Positions 15,954 to 25,507 of a DNA stretch of 64,000 nucleotides are shown piece by piece. The DNA comes from Chitinophagales bacterium (GTDB taxonomy: Bacteria > Bacteroidota > Bacteroidia > Chitinophagales > LD1): contig JAEUUZ010000059.1 of assembly GCA_016786765.1 (NCBI GenBank), forward strand, positions 224,255 through 288,254, written 5' to 3'. The notes below the pieces were generated by a model that was not told where the DNA came from, did not search any database, and saw nothing but the letters and a program-made list of their open reading frames with translations. The position numbers and the translations under genes were made by a program. Numbering within the stretch: position 1 is the stretch's first letter; the number at the start of each line of letters is the position of its first letter.

Positions 15954-18494
15954 ATGGAAAACATATCGTCATTTGATGAAATGCATTTGCTGCACGAACT
16001 AAAGCATTATTTGCCTTCGCAAACTCCGCTTAAAGATTTCATCCATCATAACTCGCTACATGCGTTTCAGGAGATGAAATTTTTCGATGCAATTTTTAAG
16101 GCTTCCACTATTTTTGGATATCAAGCTACTCTGCCATTACAGGATTTCAGAAGTTTGTATCACATTGGAAGAATTGATGATGATGTTCTGAGTCGAGTTA
16201 TTGCAAATCGAAAAGGTGTTGAGGCAATTGAAGCATGGAAATCAAATTGTTTGCATAAACAATACGATGAAGTAAACGTGCCCAGAATAGGGTTGCTTAG
16301 ACAGGAATGGAAACGCAAGTATAAGATTGATGTCGATAACAGTGTACAACCGCTATTGTTTCGAATACTAGTGGGTTATCTTGATCAAGGAATAGCGCAT
16401 ACTTCTTTTCCTGCAACCGGATTAGGTTTTCTTGATAGTATAAGGGCATTAGAGCAAAATAGTTTTACCAGCTTTTTCACCTCTTCTCGGGCTAAACAAT
16501 TGCTTCAGAAGTCGAGTATTACGATTGCAGAGTTGTTGGAAATTGTTGTGGGAAATGAAGCATTTTATGAACAATATATTTTCGATCAACAGTTTAGTCA
16601 TAGAGGTTGGAGTGGAATTGTTGCGACTGTAGAGGATCGTCCGGAAACCTTACTCAGTCCGAAGAAGATTTCGCTTCATGATGTAATTGTTTTTGAGTTG
16701 CTTTTAGAAATCGATAGGCTAGATACTGTATTAGGTGAACTATGGGAGCCTATCGCAAAGGATTCAATATTGAAACCGATTGATTTATTTGCTTCTATTG
16801 AAGAACAAGAATTTCACGAGATTTTAAAAATTTGGCAAGAAGCTTTTGAATGGAGTTACTATGATGAAGTATTGGCCGGTATTCAGCAATTGAAAATGCA
16901 GAATTCTACTGGAAGTACAACAACTCCTAAGCCATCATTTCAAGCTTTGTTTTGTATTGATGAACGCGAATGTAGTTTAAGGAGGCATATCGAAAGCACA
17001 GTGCCTAGCTGCGAAACGTTTGGTACACCTGGATTTTTTAGTGTTGAATTTTATTTTCAAGCTTTTGGTGCTAAGTTTTACGATAAACTTTGTCCTGCTC
17101 CTGTAACACCTCAATATTTAATCAAAGAATACGATGTTACTGATGCGCGGAAACATGATTTATTATATACTTCTAAGACACATCAATTAGCAACCGGCTT
17201 TTTAAGTTCATTAACGTTTGGCTTTTGGGCTGGGTTTCGTTTGATACAAACTATCTTCAAACCTAAAATGAGCCCTGCTATTTCAAATGCTTTTGCGCAT
17301 ATGAATCTTCAAGGGAAACTGACTATTGAGAACACTTCACTCGAAGACAAAGAGAACGGGTTACAAGTTGGATTTACTGTTGATGAAATGACATCTCGTG
17401 TAGCCGCTTTGTTGAATGGTATTGCATTAACCAAGCAGTTTGCACCTATAGTATATGTTGTTGCACATGGAAGCAGCAGTGCGAATAATCCGCATCATGG
17501 AGCACATGACTGTGGGGCTTGTAGTGGTCGACCCGGATCCGTGAACGGAAGAGTTTTTGCCGCCATGGCTAATCATCCTAAAGTTAGACTTCAATTACAA
17601 GCATTAGGCATTTTTATTCCGGAATCAACTCAATTTGTAGGTGCGCTTCATGATACCGCTGCCGATGAAATGGAGTATTATGATGTAGCTATTTTAAATG
17701 ATGAGAACAGGCTATTGCATATACAAAATGTTACCGCTTTCGAACATGCATTGGATTTAAATGCTAAGGAGCGTTCAAGGCGATTTGCATCTATTGATAC
17801 CAAACAAGACATCAAAAAAATTAGGAAGGCGATTAAAGATCGGTCGGTTTCTTTGTTTGAACCTCGTCCGGAGTTAGGTCATGGTACGAACACTTTATGT
17901 GTTGTAGGCAAAAGAACGCTTACTAAGGGATTGTTCTTAGACCGCAGGGCATTTCTTAATTCTTACGATTATGAAACAGATCCGGAAGGAAAATTTCTGA
18001 CCGGAATTATGCGCCCACTTGGGCCTGTATGTGGAGGGATAAATTTAGAATATTATTTCTCACGAGTAGATAATCAAAAGCTAGGTGCGGGCACAAAACT
18101 TCCGCATAATGTAATGGGGCTTATTGGTGTAGCCAACAGTAGTGATGGCGACTTACGTGCGGGTTTGCCTTGGCAAATGATTGAAGTCCACGACCCACTG
18201 CGTTTAATGATTATTGTGGAGCATTTTCCTGAAATAGTTCTTCAAGTTATAAAGAGCGATACTTCAATGTATGAGTGGTTTATTAATGAATGGGTTCATC
18301 TTGTTGCAATTCATCCTGAAAGCGGTGAATTATTTTATTTCAGAAAAGGGAACTTTGTGCATTACGAAACTCTTGCAAAGGATATTCACTTCTATAAAGA
18401 TGTTCATACCTTATTAGAGGGCGCGAAAGAAATGGAAACCAATCATATTGTTCATGCCACGCAGGAAAATTTACCTGTTCATTTATACGATTAA
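15954..18494 (+). CDS. dabA: DabA, zinc-binding subunit of the DAB inorganic-carbon accumulation complex (DUF2309)
   Basis: An 846-residue DUF2309 protein. The zinc site of Halothiobacillus DabA (C351, D353, H524, C539) is matched by C334 and D336 (LFCIDERE), H505 (VAHGSS) and C520 (HDCGACSG), with the same 15-residue spacing between the last two. The N-terminal PLKDFIHHNSLHAF motif is also typical. DabA is a peripheral membrane protein with a beta-carbonic-anhydrase-like site that is thought to hydrate CO2 to bicarbonate in one direction, driven through DabB. It starts directly at the stop of the carbonic anhydrase gene and is followed after 3 bases by dabB. Confidence 0.95.
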   Translation: MENISSFDEMHLLHELKHYLPSQTPLKDFIHHNSLHAFQEMKFFDAIFKASTIFGYQATLPLQDFRSLYHIGRIDDDVLSRVIANRKGVEAIEAWKSNCLHKQYDEVNVPRIGLLRQEWKRKYKIDVDNSVQPLLFRILVGYLDQGIAHTSFPATGLGFLDSIRALEQNSFTSFFTSSRAKQLLQKSSITIAELLEIVVGNEAFYEQYIFDQQFSHRGWSGIVATVEDRPETLLSPKKISLHDVIVFELLLEIDRLDTVLGELWEPIAKDSILKPIDLFASIEEQEFHEILKIWQEAFEWSYYDEVLAGIQQLKMQNSTGSTTTPKPSFQALFCIDERECSLRRHIESTVPSCETFGTPGFFSVEFYFQAFGAKFYDKLCPAPVTPQYLIKEYDVTDARKHDLLYTSKTHQLATGFLSSLTFGFWAGFRLIQTIFKPKMSPAISNAFAHMNLQGKLTIENTSLEDKENGLQVGFTVDEMTSRVAALLNGIALTKQFAPIVYVVAHGSSSANNPHHGAHDCGACSGRPGSVNGRVFAAMANHPKVRLQLQALGIFIPESTQFVGALHDTAADEMEYYDVAILNDENRLLHIQNVTAFEHALDLNAKERSRRFASIDTKQDIKKIRKAIKDRSVSLFEPRPELGHGTNTLCVVGKRTLTKGLFLDRRAFLNSYDYETDPEGKFLTGIMRPLGPVCGGINLEYYFSRVDNQKLGAGTKLPHNVMGLIGVANSSDGDLRAGLPWQMIEVHDPLRLMIIVEHFPEIVLQVIKSDTSMYEWFINEWVHLVAIHPESGELFYFRKGNFVHYETLAKDIHFYKDVHTLLEGAKEMETNHIVHATQENLPVHLYD

Positions 18495-18497
18495 ATC

Positions 18498-20369
18498 ATG
18501 CTTGTAGTATTGCAGTTTTTAGTGTTTTTACCTTTACTCGGTTTTTTTTTAAGTCTGTTGTTTAGCGGACAAAAAGAAAGATGGATATCAACGGTTACAT
18601 TCGGTGCACTTGGTTTGCATTTATTGCTGGTTATTGTTTTCAGCGGTTTATGGGTAGCCACTGATGCTGAAGTACTCGACTTGAAACATATTGTGTTTTA
18701 TAAAGAGGATACTATTGAAATTTATCTCGATTTTTATTTTGATCATTTTACAGCGGTATTTAGTGTTTTAGGCGCATTTATTACATTCTTAGTGGCCATT
18801 TTTAGTTCTTTTTATTTACACAGAGACGAAGGTTATAAACGTTTTTTTAATACCCTTTTGTTGTTCTATTTCGGTTATAATGTCGTTGTGTTTTCAGGGA
18901 ATTTTGAAACTTTGTTTATTGGTTGGGAATTTTTAGGGATCACATCTTTCTTACTGATTGCCTTTTACAGAGATCGTTATTTACCGGTAAAGAATGCCCT
19001 TAAAACTATATCGCTGTATAGGGTTGGGGATGTATGTTTAATTTTAGCGTTATGGATGAGTCATCATCTATGGCACGAGAATATAACGTTTATAAAATTG
19101 AATCATGTAGACTTAGTCGTAGCGCATATTCAAGAACACTATTATTTTGTGCTGTTTATCATACTCATGTTGGTGATTGCAGCAGCCATTAAATCTGCTC
19201 AAATTCCCTTTTCATCGTGGTTGCCAAGAGCAATGGAAGGCCCAACAACATCGAGTGCAGTTTTTTATGGTTCACTTTCAGTGCATTTAGGTGTTTTTTT
19301 ACTGCTCAGAACTTATCCTTATTGGGAAACTATTGGCGTAGCAAAACTTCTCATTATTGCTATTGGTGTTATAACAGCCCTAATTGCATCTTCAATTGCT
19401 AATGTTCAAGCTTCTGTAAAAACACAAATTGCATATAGCTCCATTGCGCAAATCGGGATAATGTTTGTTGAAGTTGCCATGGGATGGCATACTTTAGTAT
19501 TGATGCATTTGGTTGGAAATGCCTTGTTGAGGACTTATCAATTACTCGTATCGCCATCTGTTTTGGGGTATATGATACACGATCAGTTTTTTAATTTTCA
19601 GCCTAAGGAAAAGATAGCACAAACTGGATTTTCTTTAAAGTGGAATTCAACCATTTACATGCTTAGTTTGAAAGAATGGGAAATGGATAGACTTTTTATG
19701 TTGTTGCTATGGCGACCGGTGAAATGGATGGGAAGAAAGTTGAATTTTGTTTCCTCTAAATGGGCAATTGTTATTCTTGTAATCGTTTATATAACCGGCT
19801 TAGTTGCCTTCTCGTTCGAAGAACAAATTCCACAGCAACTTGACGAAGATATTCATTTGTTGTTTGGCTTTATTGGATTGATACTTGTACTGCGATCATT
19901 TGTTGAGCGCGATAATGCTATTAGAGCTTGGGCTTTAATTATTTTTAGTCAGTTTTTTAACGTATTATCAATTGCCTTACTCAACGATAAATACGAGTAT
20001 CAAGAGATCTTATTGTACATCAGTGGATTATTGATTTCGGCAGTAATTGGATTAGTTTGTTTGTTCAAGTTGAAAGCAAAAGAAAGGAAAATTGATTTGC
20101 AATCTTTCTATGGAAATGTATACGAGTATCCAATATTAAGTTTTGTTTTTCTTATGTCCTGTTTAGGTTTTGTGAGTTTACCGTTTACGCCTTCTTTTAT
20201 TGGGATTGATTTGATGTTTAGTCACATTCATAAGCACGAATACCTACTTATTATTTTTACTGCTTTGGGTTTTCTATTACTTGAAATAGCTGTATTGCGT
20301 ATTTATGCACGATTGTTTCTCGGCCCCCACAGCAAGTTATATCACCCTGTTGCGTATCGTTCATCCTAA
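18498..20369 (+). CDS. dabB: DabB, NuoL/MrpA-like membrane subunit of the DAB complex
   Basis: A 623-residue protein with about 14-16 hydrophobic segments and the proton-channel core of the NuoL/MrpA family (GWEFLGITSFLLIAFYRDR, IKSAQIPFSSWLPRAMEGPTTSSAVFYG, HLGVFLLLRTYP). It couples cation movement to DabA. It starts 3 bases after dabA. The region after ~365 (KWNSTIYMLSLKEWEMDRL) departs from NuoL, as in other DabB proteins. This is the last gene of the SulP-can-dabA-dabB set. No terminator was seen in the 92 bases that follow. Confidence 0.93.
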   Translation: MLVVLQFLVFLPLLGFFLSLLFSGQKERWISTVTFGALGLHLLLVIVFSGLWVATDAEVLDLKHIVFYKEDTIEIYLDFYFDHFTAVFSVLGAFITFLVAIFSSFYLHRDEGYKRFFNTLLLFYFGYNVVVFSGNFETLFIGWEFLGITSFLLIAFYRDRYLPVKNALKTISLYRVGDVCLILALWMSHHLWHENITFIKLNHVDLVVAHIQEHYYFVLFIILMLVIAAAIKSAQIPFSSWLPRAMEGPTTSSAVFYGSLSVHLGVFLLLRTYPYWETIGVAKLLIIAIGVITALIASSIANVQASVKTQIAYSSIAQIGIMFVEVAMGWHTLVLMHLVGNALLRTYQLLVSPSVLGYMIHDQFFNFQPKEKIAQTGFSLKWNSTIYMLSLKEWEMDRLFMLLLWRPVKWMGRKLNFVSSKWAIVILVIVYITGLVAFSFEEQIPQQLDEDIHLLFGFIGLILVLRSFVERDNAIRAWALIIFSQFFNVLSIALLNDKYEYQEILLYISGLLISAVIGLVCLFKLKAKERKIDLQSFYGNVYEYPILSFVFLMSCLGFVSLPFTPSFIGIDLMFSHIHKHEYLLIIFTALGFLLLEIAVLRIYARLFLGPHSKLYHPVAYRSS

Positions 20370-20461
20370 ATGGATTGTACAAGTTGAAAACTATCTACAA
20401 ATGTGTTCAATTTAATCTGTGATAATTTGCAAAGACGTTTATTTTAGCCGAAAATTACGTC

Positions 20462-21103
20462 TTGTCATACCATTTCATCACGATTGAGGGTTGCATAGGA
20501 GCCGGGAAGACCACATTGTCGAAAATGTTGGCCCAGGAATTCAATGCGCAATTGATTCTGGAGCAATTTGAAGACAATCCATTTCTCCCCGGTTTCTATC
20601 AAGACCCAGAGCGACATGCCTTTCCGGTGGAGTTATATTTTATGGCTGAACGTTTTCAGCATTTGAAAAAACTGTTGAGCGAAGGAAGTTTGTTTCAAAC
20701 GTTTACGGTTTCTGATTTTCTTTTTCAGAAGTCGTTGATTTTCGCCAATCAAAACTTGAAATCCGATGAAGCCAAGTTATATCGGATGTTGTTCGATATC
20801 ATCAATCCCTCTTTACCCAAACCGGATCTAATTATATACTTATATGCTCCGGTAGAGAAATTGTTGAGCAACATCAAGCATCGCGGACGGGATTACGAAC
20901 AATCCATCCCAGCTAGTTATCTAGAAAATATTCAACAAGCTTATCTCGATTATTTCAAATACCAAAGTCAACTTAAAGTTGTATTGGTAGATGTAACGCA
21001 TCTTAATTTCTTGGAAAATAAAGCCGATTACGAATTCTTGAAATCCCTTTTGAGTAGAGAGTTTCAGCCCGGAATAAATCATGTGGAAGCCTCTAGCTTC
21101 TAG
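20462..21103 (+). CDS. Deoxynucleoside kinase (dGK/dAK family)
   Basis: A 213-residue P-loop kinase: FITIEGCIGAGKTTLSKML (Walker A, residues ~10-18), DFLFQKSLIFA, the LID-like RGRDYEQSIPASYL and IIYLYAP. It phosphorylates deoxyribonucleosides for salvage. The start is a TTG at 20462; no in-frame ATG lies nearby and the family begins at this point (YHFITIEG). Most relatives read GNIGAGKT; here a Cys replaces the Asn. The last four codons (Ala-Ser-Ser-Phe) and the stop lie in a CTAG-rich inverted repeat, and the stop overlaps that of the convergent TPR-like gene by 4 bases. Confidence 0.9.
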   Translation: MSYHFITIEGCIGAGKTTLSKMLAQEFNAQLILEQFEDNPFLPGFYQDPERHAFPVELYFMAERFQHLKKLLSEGSLFQTFTVSDFLFQKSLIFANQNLKSDEAKLYRMLFDIINPSLPKPDLIIYLYAPVEKLLSNIKHRGRDYEQSIPASYLENIQQAYLDYFKYQSQLKVVLVDVTHLNFLENKADYEFLKSLLSREFQPGINHVEASSF

Positions 21104-21126
21104 TGGCTAGAAGCTAGAAGCTTCTT
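21086..21126. repeat. CTAG-rich inverted repeat encoding both convergent gene ends
   Basis: CTAGCTTCTAG (21093-21103) and CTAGAAGCTAG (21107-21117) form a perfect 11-bp inverted repeat with a 3-base loop, flanked by more GAAGC/GCTTC copies. It contains the stop codons of the deoxynucleoside kinase and of the TPR-like gene and could act as a two-way terminator. Related CTAG/AGCTT-rich tracts occur at 49797-49893 and 50159-50250. Confidence 0.8.
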
Positions 21127-21561
21127 AGTTGTTTCCAAATCACTCAAGAAGTAATCTTTATCTTCTTGTTTGGCGATACCCTCAGCCGAAGTTTTGGCTA
21201 GATTATAGTAATGTAGCGCTTCTTCGTTGCGTTTCAGGACAGCTAAAGCTCTGGCCATAGATTCGTAGCCAAACGAGAGGTCAAAATCTTTAAAATCGTG
21301 CTTTTGTGTGAGTTCCAAGCAGCGTTTAGCATGGTAAAGCGCCATTTCGCCCATCTCGAAAACTGCATAAACACGGGCAATCATCCATTCGCCCCGCTGT
21401 GCATTTATAGCTTCGCCACATTGCAGCCAATGCCAAAGCGAGGTATGCGCCAATAATATGGCTTCTGCTTGGTCATCGGTTGTCTTTTCAAGTTTATCTA
21501 AGACGTTCCAGGTATTGTTAAAACAATCTACGGCAATCTTACGGTGTTCGGTTTTTTCCAT
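21100..21561 (-). CDS. TPR-like alpha-helical protein of unknown function
   Basis: A 153-residue helical protein starting MEKTEHRKIAVDCFNNTW. It has regular helix pairs (EAILLAHTSLWHWLQCGEAINAQRGEWMIARVYAVFEMGEMALYHAKRCLELTQ; GYESMARALAVLKRNEEALHYYNLAK) like tetratricopeptide repeats. No catalytic motif is visible. The longer frame from 21690 is rejected because it overlaps the divergent thiolase start; the internal ATG at 21561 has a TATATTCG element on the minus strand at 21589-21582. The final residues (LLASSH) are encoded by the CTAG-rich inverted repeat, so the natural C-terminus has probably been changed by that repeat. Confidence 0.7.
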   Translation of the reverse strand: MEKTEHRKIAVDCFNNTWNVLDKLEKTTDDQAEAILLAHTSLWHWLQCGEAINAQRGEWMIARVYAVFEMGEMALYHAKRCLELTQKHDFKDFDLSFGYESMARALAVLKRNEEALHYYNLAKTSAEGIAKQEDKDYFLSDLETTKKLLASSH

Positions 21562-21688
21562 GATTTCACTTAAAAAGTAACCGAATATAAACAGTTCATC
21601 CGTTTTTATAAATTCAATGCTTATTTTAGAAAATTCAATACTATTGTAAACGCCATGCGAAATGCTTGGTTTCAAAAAATAAAACAAC

Positions 21689-22897
21689 ATGAGAGAAGCG
21701 TATATCTATGATGCTGTGCGGACACCGCGCGGAAGAGGAAAGAAAAGCGGAACGTTGAATGAGGTTCGGCCCATTGATTTATTGGCGCAATTGTTTCGTG
21801 CAATCAGCGAGCGGAATGGTTATTTTGATACCACAAAAGTAGATGATGTGGTGATTGGTTGCGTTACTCCCATTGGCGAGCAAGGGGGTGATATTGCTAA
21901 GTTCGCACACATGTATGCCGGTTGGGATCAAGTGGTTTCGGGCATGCAAATCAATCGTTTTTGTTCATCGGGATTAGAAGCGGTGAATCTAGCTGCAATG
22001 AAAATTCGTTCCGGGTGGGAAGAAATGATTGTGGCAGGAGGAGTAGAGTCGATGAGCCGAAACCCAATGGGGAGCGATGGTGGAGCATGGTACATGGATC
22101 CGATGGTGAATAATCAATTGGGTTTTATTCCTCAAGGCGTAAGTGCCGATTTGATTGCAACCATTGAAGGCTTCACGCGCGAAATTGTAGATGAGTATGC
22201 ATTGCGTTCCCATCGTTTAGCCGCACATGCTCGCAAAAATGGTTATTTCAACAAGTCGATTATTCCGGTGCGCGATATGAATGGCTTACTGATTTTAGAT
22301 AATGATGAAACCATTCGTGAAGATGCGAATATGGCGAGTTTAGCTAAGTTGAGTCCATCGTTTGAAATGATGGGCGAAATGGCATTCGATGCAGTTGCGC
22401 AATTGAAATATACGAAAGTGGAGAAAATCAATCACGTACATACACCCGGTAATTCTTCCGGCATTGTGGATGGTGCGGCTTTAACGCTGATTGGTTCGAA
22501 AGAAATGGGAGCTCAATTGGGTTTGAAACCACGTGCGAGAATTGTTTCAGCAGCTGTTACTTCGGCCGATTCAACGATTATGCTTACCGGTCCTTCATTC
22601 TCTGCTGAAAAGGCGTTGAAGTTAGCAGGAATGTCGCCAAAGGATATTGATATCTACGAGATGAACGAAGCTTTTGCATCTGCCGTGTTGAAATTTCAAC
22701 GCGAATTAAATATTGATGACGATAAGCTGAATGTGAATGGTGGCGCTATTGCCATGGGGCATCCATTAGGCGCAACAGGAGCGATGTTGGTTGGAACCGT
22801 ATTAGACGAATTAGAGCGTACGAACAAAACTACCGGATTGATTACCCTTTGTGTAGGCGGTGGAATGGGCGTTGCTACCATCATTGAACGAGTATAA
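21689..22897 (+). CDS. fadI: Acetyl-CoA C-acyltransferase (3-ketoacyl-CoA thiolase)
   Basis: A 402-residue thiolase with active-site C92 ([12 protein letters not shown]), H358 (GHPLG) and C388 (CVGGGMG), and the NEAFA motif. It cleaves 3-ketoacyl-CoA in beta-oxidation, or runs the reverse condensation. It is 36 bases upstream of a FadJ-like gene, the usual two-gene layout for the trifunctional complex in bacteria. Gene symbol follows that pairing; a biosynthetic acetoacetyl-CoA thiolase is the alternative, made less likely by the neighbour. Confidence 0.93.
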   Translation: MREAYIYDAVRTPRGRGKKSGTLNEVRPIDLLAQLFRAISERNGYFDTTKVDDVVIGCVTPIGEQGGDIAKFAHMYAGWDQVVSGMQINRFCSSGLEAVNLAAMKIRSGWEEMIVAGGVESMSRNPMGSDGGAWYMDPMVNNQLGFIPQGVSADLIATIEGFTREIVDEYALRSHRLAAHARKNGYFNKSIIPVRDMNGLLILDNDETIREDANMASLAKLSPSFEMMGEMAFDAVAQLKYTKVEKINHVHTPGNSSGIVDGAALTLIGSKEMGAQLGLKPRARIVSAAVTSADSTIMLTGPSFSAEKALKLAGMSPKDIDIYEMNEAFASAVLKFQRELNIDDDKLNVNGGAIAMGHPLGATGAMLVGTVLDELERTNKTTGLITLCVGGGMGVATIIERV

Positions 22898-22933
22898 CAA
22901 GCAGCATTTTTGAAACCATAAAAGAAATTCATC

Positions 22934-25060
22934 ATGATAAATTATTCAAAAGATAGTGACAATATAGTAACGTTAACGCTCGATAATCCAAACCGAAGCG
23001 CCAATCTGATTAACATCGCCTTTGGAGAAAAATTTCGCGAAGTATTAGCGCAATTGCAGGCCGATACTGACATTCGCGGTATCATTATCACTTCCGCCAA
23101 AGATACATTTATGGCCGGAGCCGATATTGATGAGCTGTTTGCAGAAAGCGATGCACAATCGTTTTTTGATCGCGGACAAGAATTGAAAGCAGGCTTTCGA
23201 TATCTAGAAACACAAGGGAAACCGGTGGTGGCAGCCATGAACGGCACAGCATTGGGCGGTGGTTTTGAATTATGTTTGGCAGCACATCGCAGAATTGCCA
23301 TCGATAATCCGAAAACACAAATTGGTTTGCCGGAAGTAACATTGGGCTTATTGCCCGGAGGGGGAGGAGTGGTGAGAATGGTTCGTCTGATTGGCTTACA
23401 GCCATCACTACCATTCTTAACGGAAGGTAAAAAGGTATCGCCTAAAGAAGCATTGAGCAATGGATTAATTCATGAATTGGCAACAGATAAAGACGATTTA
23501 TTAGCCAAAGCCAAAGCGTACATCCTCGAGAATAAAACAGCAAAACAGCCTTGGGATCAAGATGGATATAAAATGCCGGGTGGAACACCACTCACTCCGA
23601 AAGTGGCGCAAATGTTGCCGATTGCTCCAGCCATGTTAGCGAAGAAAACCTACAATAACTATCCTGCGCCATTAGCTATTATGGCTGTGGCTATTGAAGG
23701 CGCTGTGGTTGATTTTGAAACAGCAACACGCATTGAGTCGCGTTATTTCGCAAAACTGGCAACAGGAAATGTGGCGAAGAATATGATTAATGTGTTTTGG
23801 AAACAATTGAATGGTTTGAATGCCGGAGGATCTCGTCCGAAAATTGAGCAGAAGTATTCTTTCAAAAAAGTAGGTGTAATAGGTGCCGGAATGATGGGAA
23901 GTGGTATCGCTTATGCTTGTGCGATGAGTGGCTTAGAGGTAGTGTTGAAAGACGTTTCGCAAGAAGGAGCCGATAAAGGGAAAGCCTATTCTGAAAACTT
24001 GTTGAAGAAGCGCGTAAGTAAAGGAAAATCAACCAAAGAAAAGGCCGATGAAATTTTAAATCGCATTAAAGCAACGGCTGATGCGAATGATTTAGCTGGA
24101 TGCGATTTGATTATTGAAGCTGTATTTGAGAATCGTGAATTGAAAGCAAAGGTAACTGCCGAAGCAGAAGCGGTGATGGATGCAACGGGTGTGTTTGCGT
24201 CAAATACTTCAACATTGCCGATTACAGGCTTAGCCGAAAAATCTTCTCGTCCAAAGCAATTTGTTGGATTGCACTTTTTCTCTCCGGCCGATAAAATGCC
24301 TTTAGTAGAAATCATTATCGGCAAAGAAACTTCAGATGAAACATTGGCAAGAGCCTTTGATTTTGTGAAACAAATTAAGAAGACGCCAATTGTAGTGAAC
24401 GATTCAAGAGGTTTCTACACATCAAGAGTATTCGCTACCTATGTGTTAGAAGGTATTGCATTGTTGGAAGAAGGGAATCATCCACGTGCCATAGAGGCAG
24501 CAGGTTTGAAAGCCGGAATGCCAGTTGGGCCGTTGGCGTTAACCGATGAAGTTTCATTGTCGTTATTCGCGCATATTCGCACACAAACGAATTTGGATTT
24601 AGCGGCTGAAGGCAAAGCGATTCCACAACATGCCGCCTATCGTGTAGTTGATAAAATGTTGGAGATGGGTCGTGAAGGAAAAGCAAAAGGAGCAGGGTTT
24701 TACGAGTATCCGAAAGAAAGTGGTGCGAAGAAATTCTTGTGGCCGGGCTTAGCAGAACAGTTCCCTAATACTATCGATTTAACGGAGCAAGAAATGATTG
24801 AACGTATGTTGTTCATTCAGTGTATAGAAACTGTTCGTTGCTTCGATGAGAATGTATTAATGTCGGTACCAGATGCCAACATAGGTTCTATTTTCGGATG
24901 GGGCTTTGCACCATTTAAAGGTGGAACATTACAGTATATCAACGATTATGGTGTAGCTAAGTTTGTTGCTCGTGCGAAAGAGTTGCACGCTAAATACGGT
25001 GAGCGTTTTGCGGTTCCGGCTTCATTAGAGCAAAGAGCAGCAGAAGGGAAAGAGTATTAA
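22934..25060 (+). CDS. fadJ: Enoyl-CoA hydratase / 3-hydroxyacyl-CoA dehydrogenase (FadJ/FadB-like)
   Basis: A 708-residue bifunctional enzyme. Residues 1-~190 are a crotonase domain with both catalytic glutamates (E112 in GGGFELC, E134 in GLPEVTLG) and the oxyanion-hole motif FMAGADIDE. A dehydrogenase domain starts with VGVIGAGMMGSG (G317-G322), has LHFFSPADKMPLVEII and the C-terminal 3HCDH domains (TDEVSLSLFAHI; FGWGFAPFKGG). It hydrates and oxidises acyl-CoA intermediates, supplying the thiolase encoded just upstream. No acyl-CoA dehydrogenase or ligase gene is in the window. Confidence 0.95.
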   Translation: MINYSKDSDNIVTLTLDNPNRSANLINIAFGEKFREVLAQLQADTDIRGIIITSAKDTFMAGADIDELFAESDAQSFFDRGQELKAGFRYLETQGKPVVAAMNGTALGGGFELCLAAHRRIAIDNPKTQIGLPEVTLGLLPGGGGVVRMVRLIGLQPSLPFLTEGKKVSPKEALSNGLIHELATDKDDLLAKAKAYILENKTAKQPWDQDGYKMPGGTPLTPKVAQMLPIAPAMLAKKTYNNYPAPLAIMAVAIEGAVVDFETATRIESRYFAKLATGNVAKNMINVFWKQLNGLNAGGSRPKIEQKYSFKKVGVIGAGMMGSGIAYACAMSGLEVVLKDVSQEGADKGKAYSENLLKKRVSKGKSTKEKADEILNRIKATADANDLAGCDLIIEAVFENRELKAKVTAEAEAVMDATGVFASNTSTLPITGLAEKSSRPKQFVGLHFFSPADKMPLVEIIIGKETSDETLARAFDFVKQIKKTPIVVNDSRGFYTSRVFATYVLEGIALLEEGNHPRAIEAAGLKAGMPVGPLALTDEVSLSLFAHIRTQTNLDLAAEGKAIPQHAAYRVVDKMLEMGREGKAKGAGFYEYPKESGAKKFLWPGLAEQFPNTIDLTEQEMIERMLFIQCIETVRCFDENVLMSVPDANIGSIFGWGFAPFKGGTLQYINDYGVAKFVARAKELHAKYGERFAVPASLEQRAAEGKEY

Positions 25061-25077
25061 TCTTATCTGCCCATGCC

Positions 25078-25503
25078 ATGCAAATGAAATACCCTATTTG
25101 GTTTAGGCTAATTACTATATGTACTTTCCTCTTTTACATCCTTATGGGTTGTTGTTTTGGAGAACGATTCATTTATGCAAATGTATTTATTGATTATTCA
25201 GGCTTTGTATCGGATACAACATATAATCAATACTACCTAGTTGGATCTTTTCAAAGCGATACCTCTCTCAATAATCCGTTTTCAGGTTTTAATTCGCTTA
25301 AAGGTTGTTATTTATCATTAGAACATTTTGATGATAACGATTCTATAAAGGTCATTATTGAGTTGAATCAAACCGGACATCGGGATACGTTTAGCCGAGG
25401 TAAATATCAACTTAAAGGGGAATGCAGAACTGATACTTATAATGAATCGGTATTCGTAAATCAAGAACAAAGATTTGGAAAATTGATATCGATTAAACCA
25501 TAG
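25078..25503 (+). CDS. Small secreted/lipoprotein-like hypothetical protein
   Basis: A 141-residue protein with an N-terminal hydrophobic segment (FRLITICTFLFYILMGC) ending in a lipobox-like ILMGC, so probably a lipoprotein. The mature part (~120 residues) is rich in beta-favouring and aromatic residues (DTTYNQYYLVGSF; CYLSLEHFDDNDSIKVIIELNQTGHRDTFSRGKYQLKG). I do not recognise it. It lies 17 bases after fadJ on the same strand but has no evident link to beta-oxidation, and ends 4 bases from the convergent YggS gene. Confidence 0.6.
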   Translation: MQMKYPIWFRLITICTFLFYILMGCCFGERFIYANVFIDYSGFVSDTTYNQYYLVGSFQSDTSLNNPFSGFNSLKGCYLSLEHFDDNDSIKVIIELNQTGHRDTFSRGKYQLKGECRTDTYNESVFVNQEQRFGKLISIKP

Positions 25504-25507
25504 ATGT

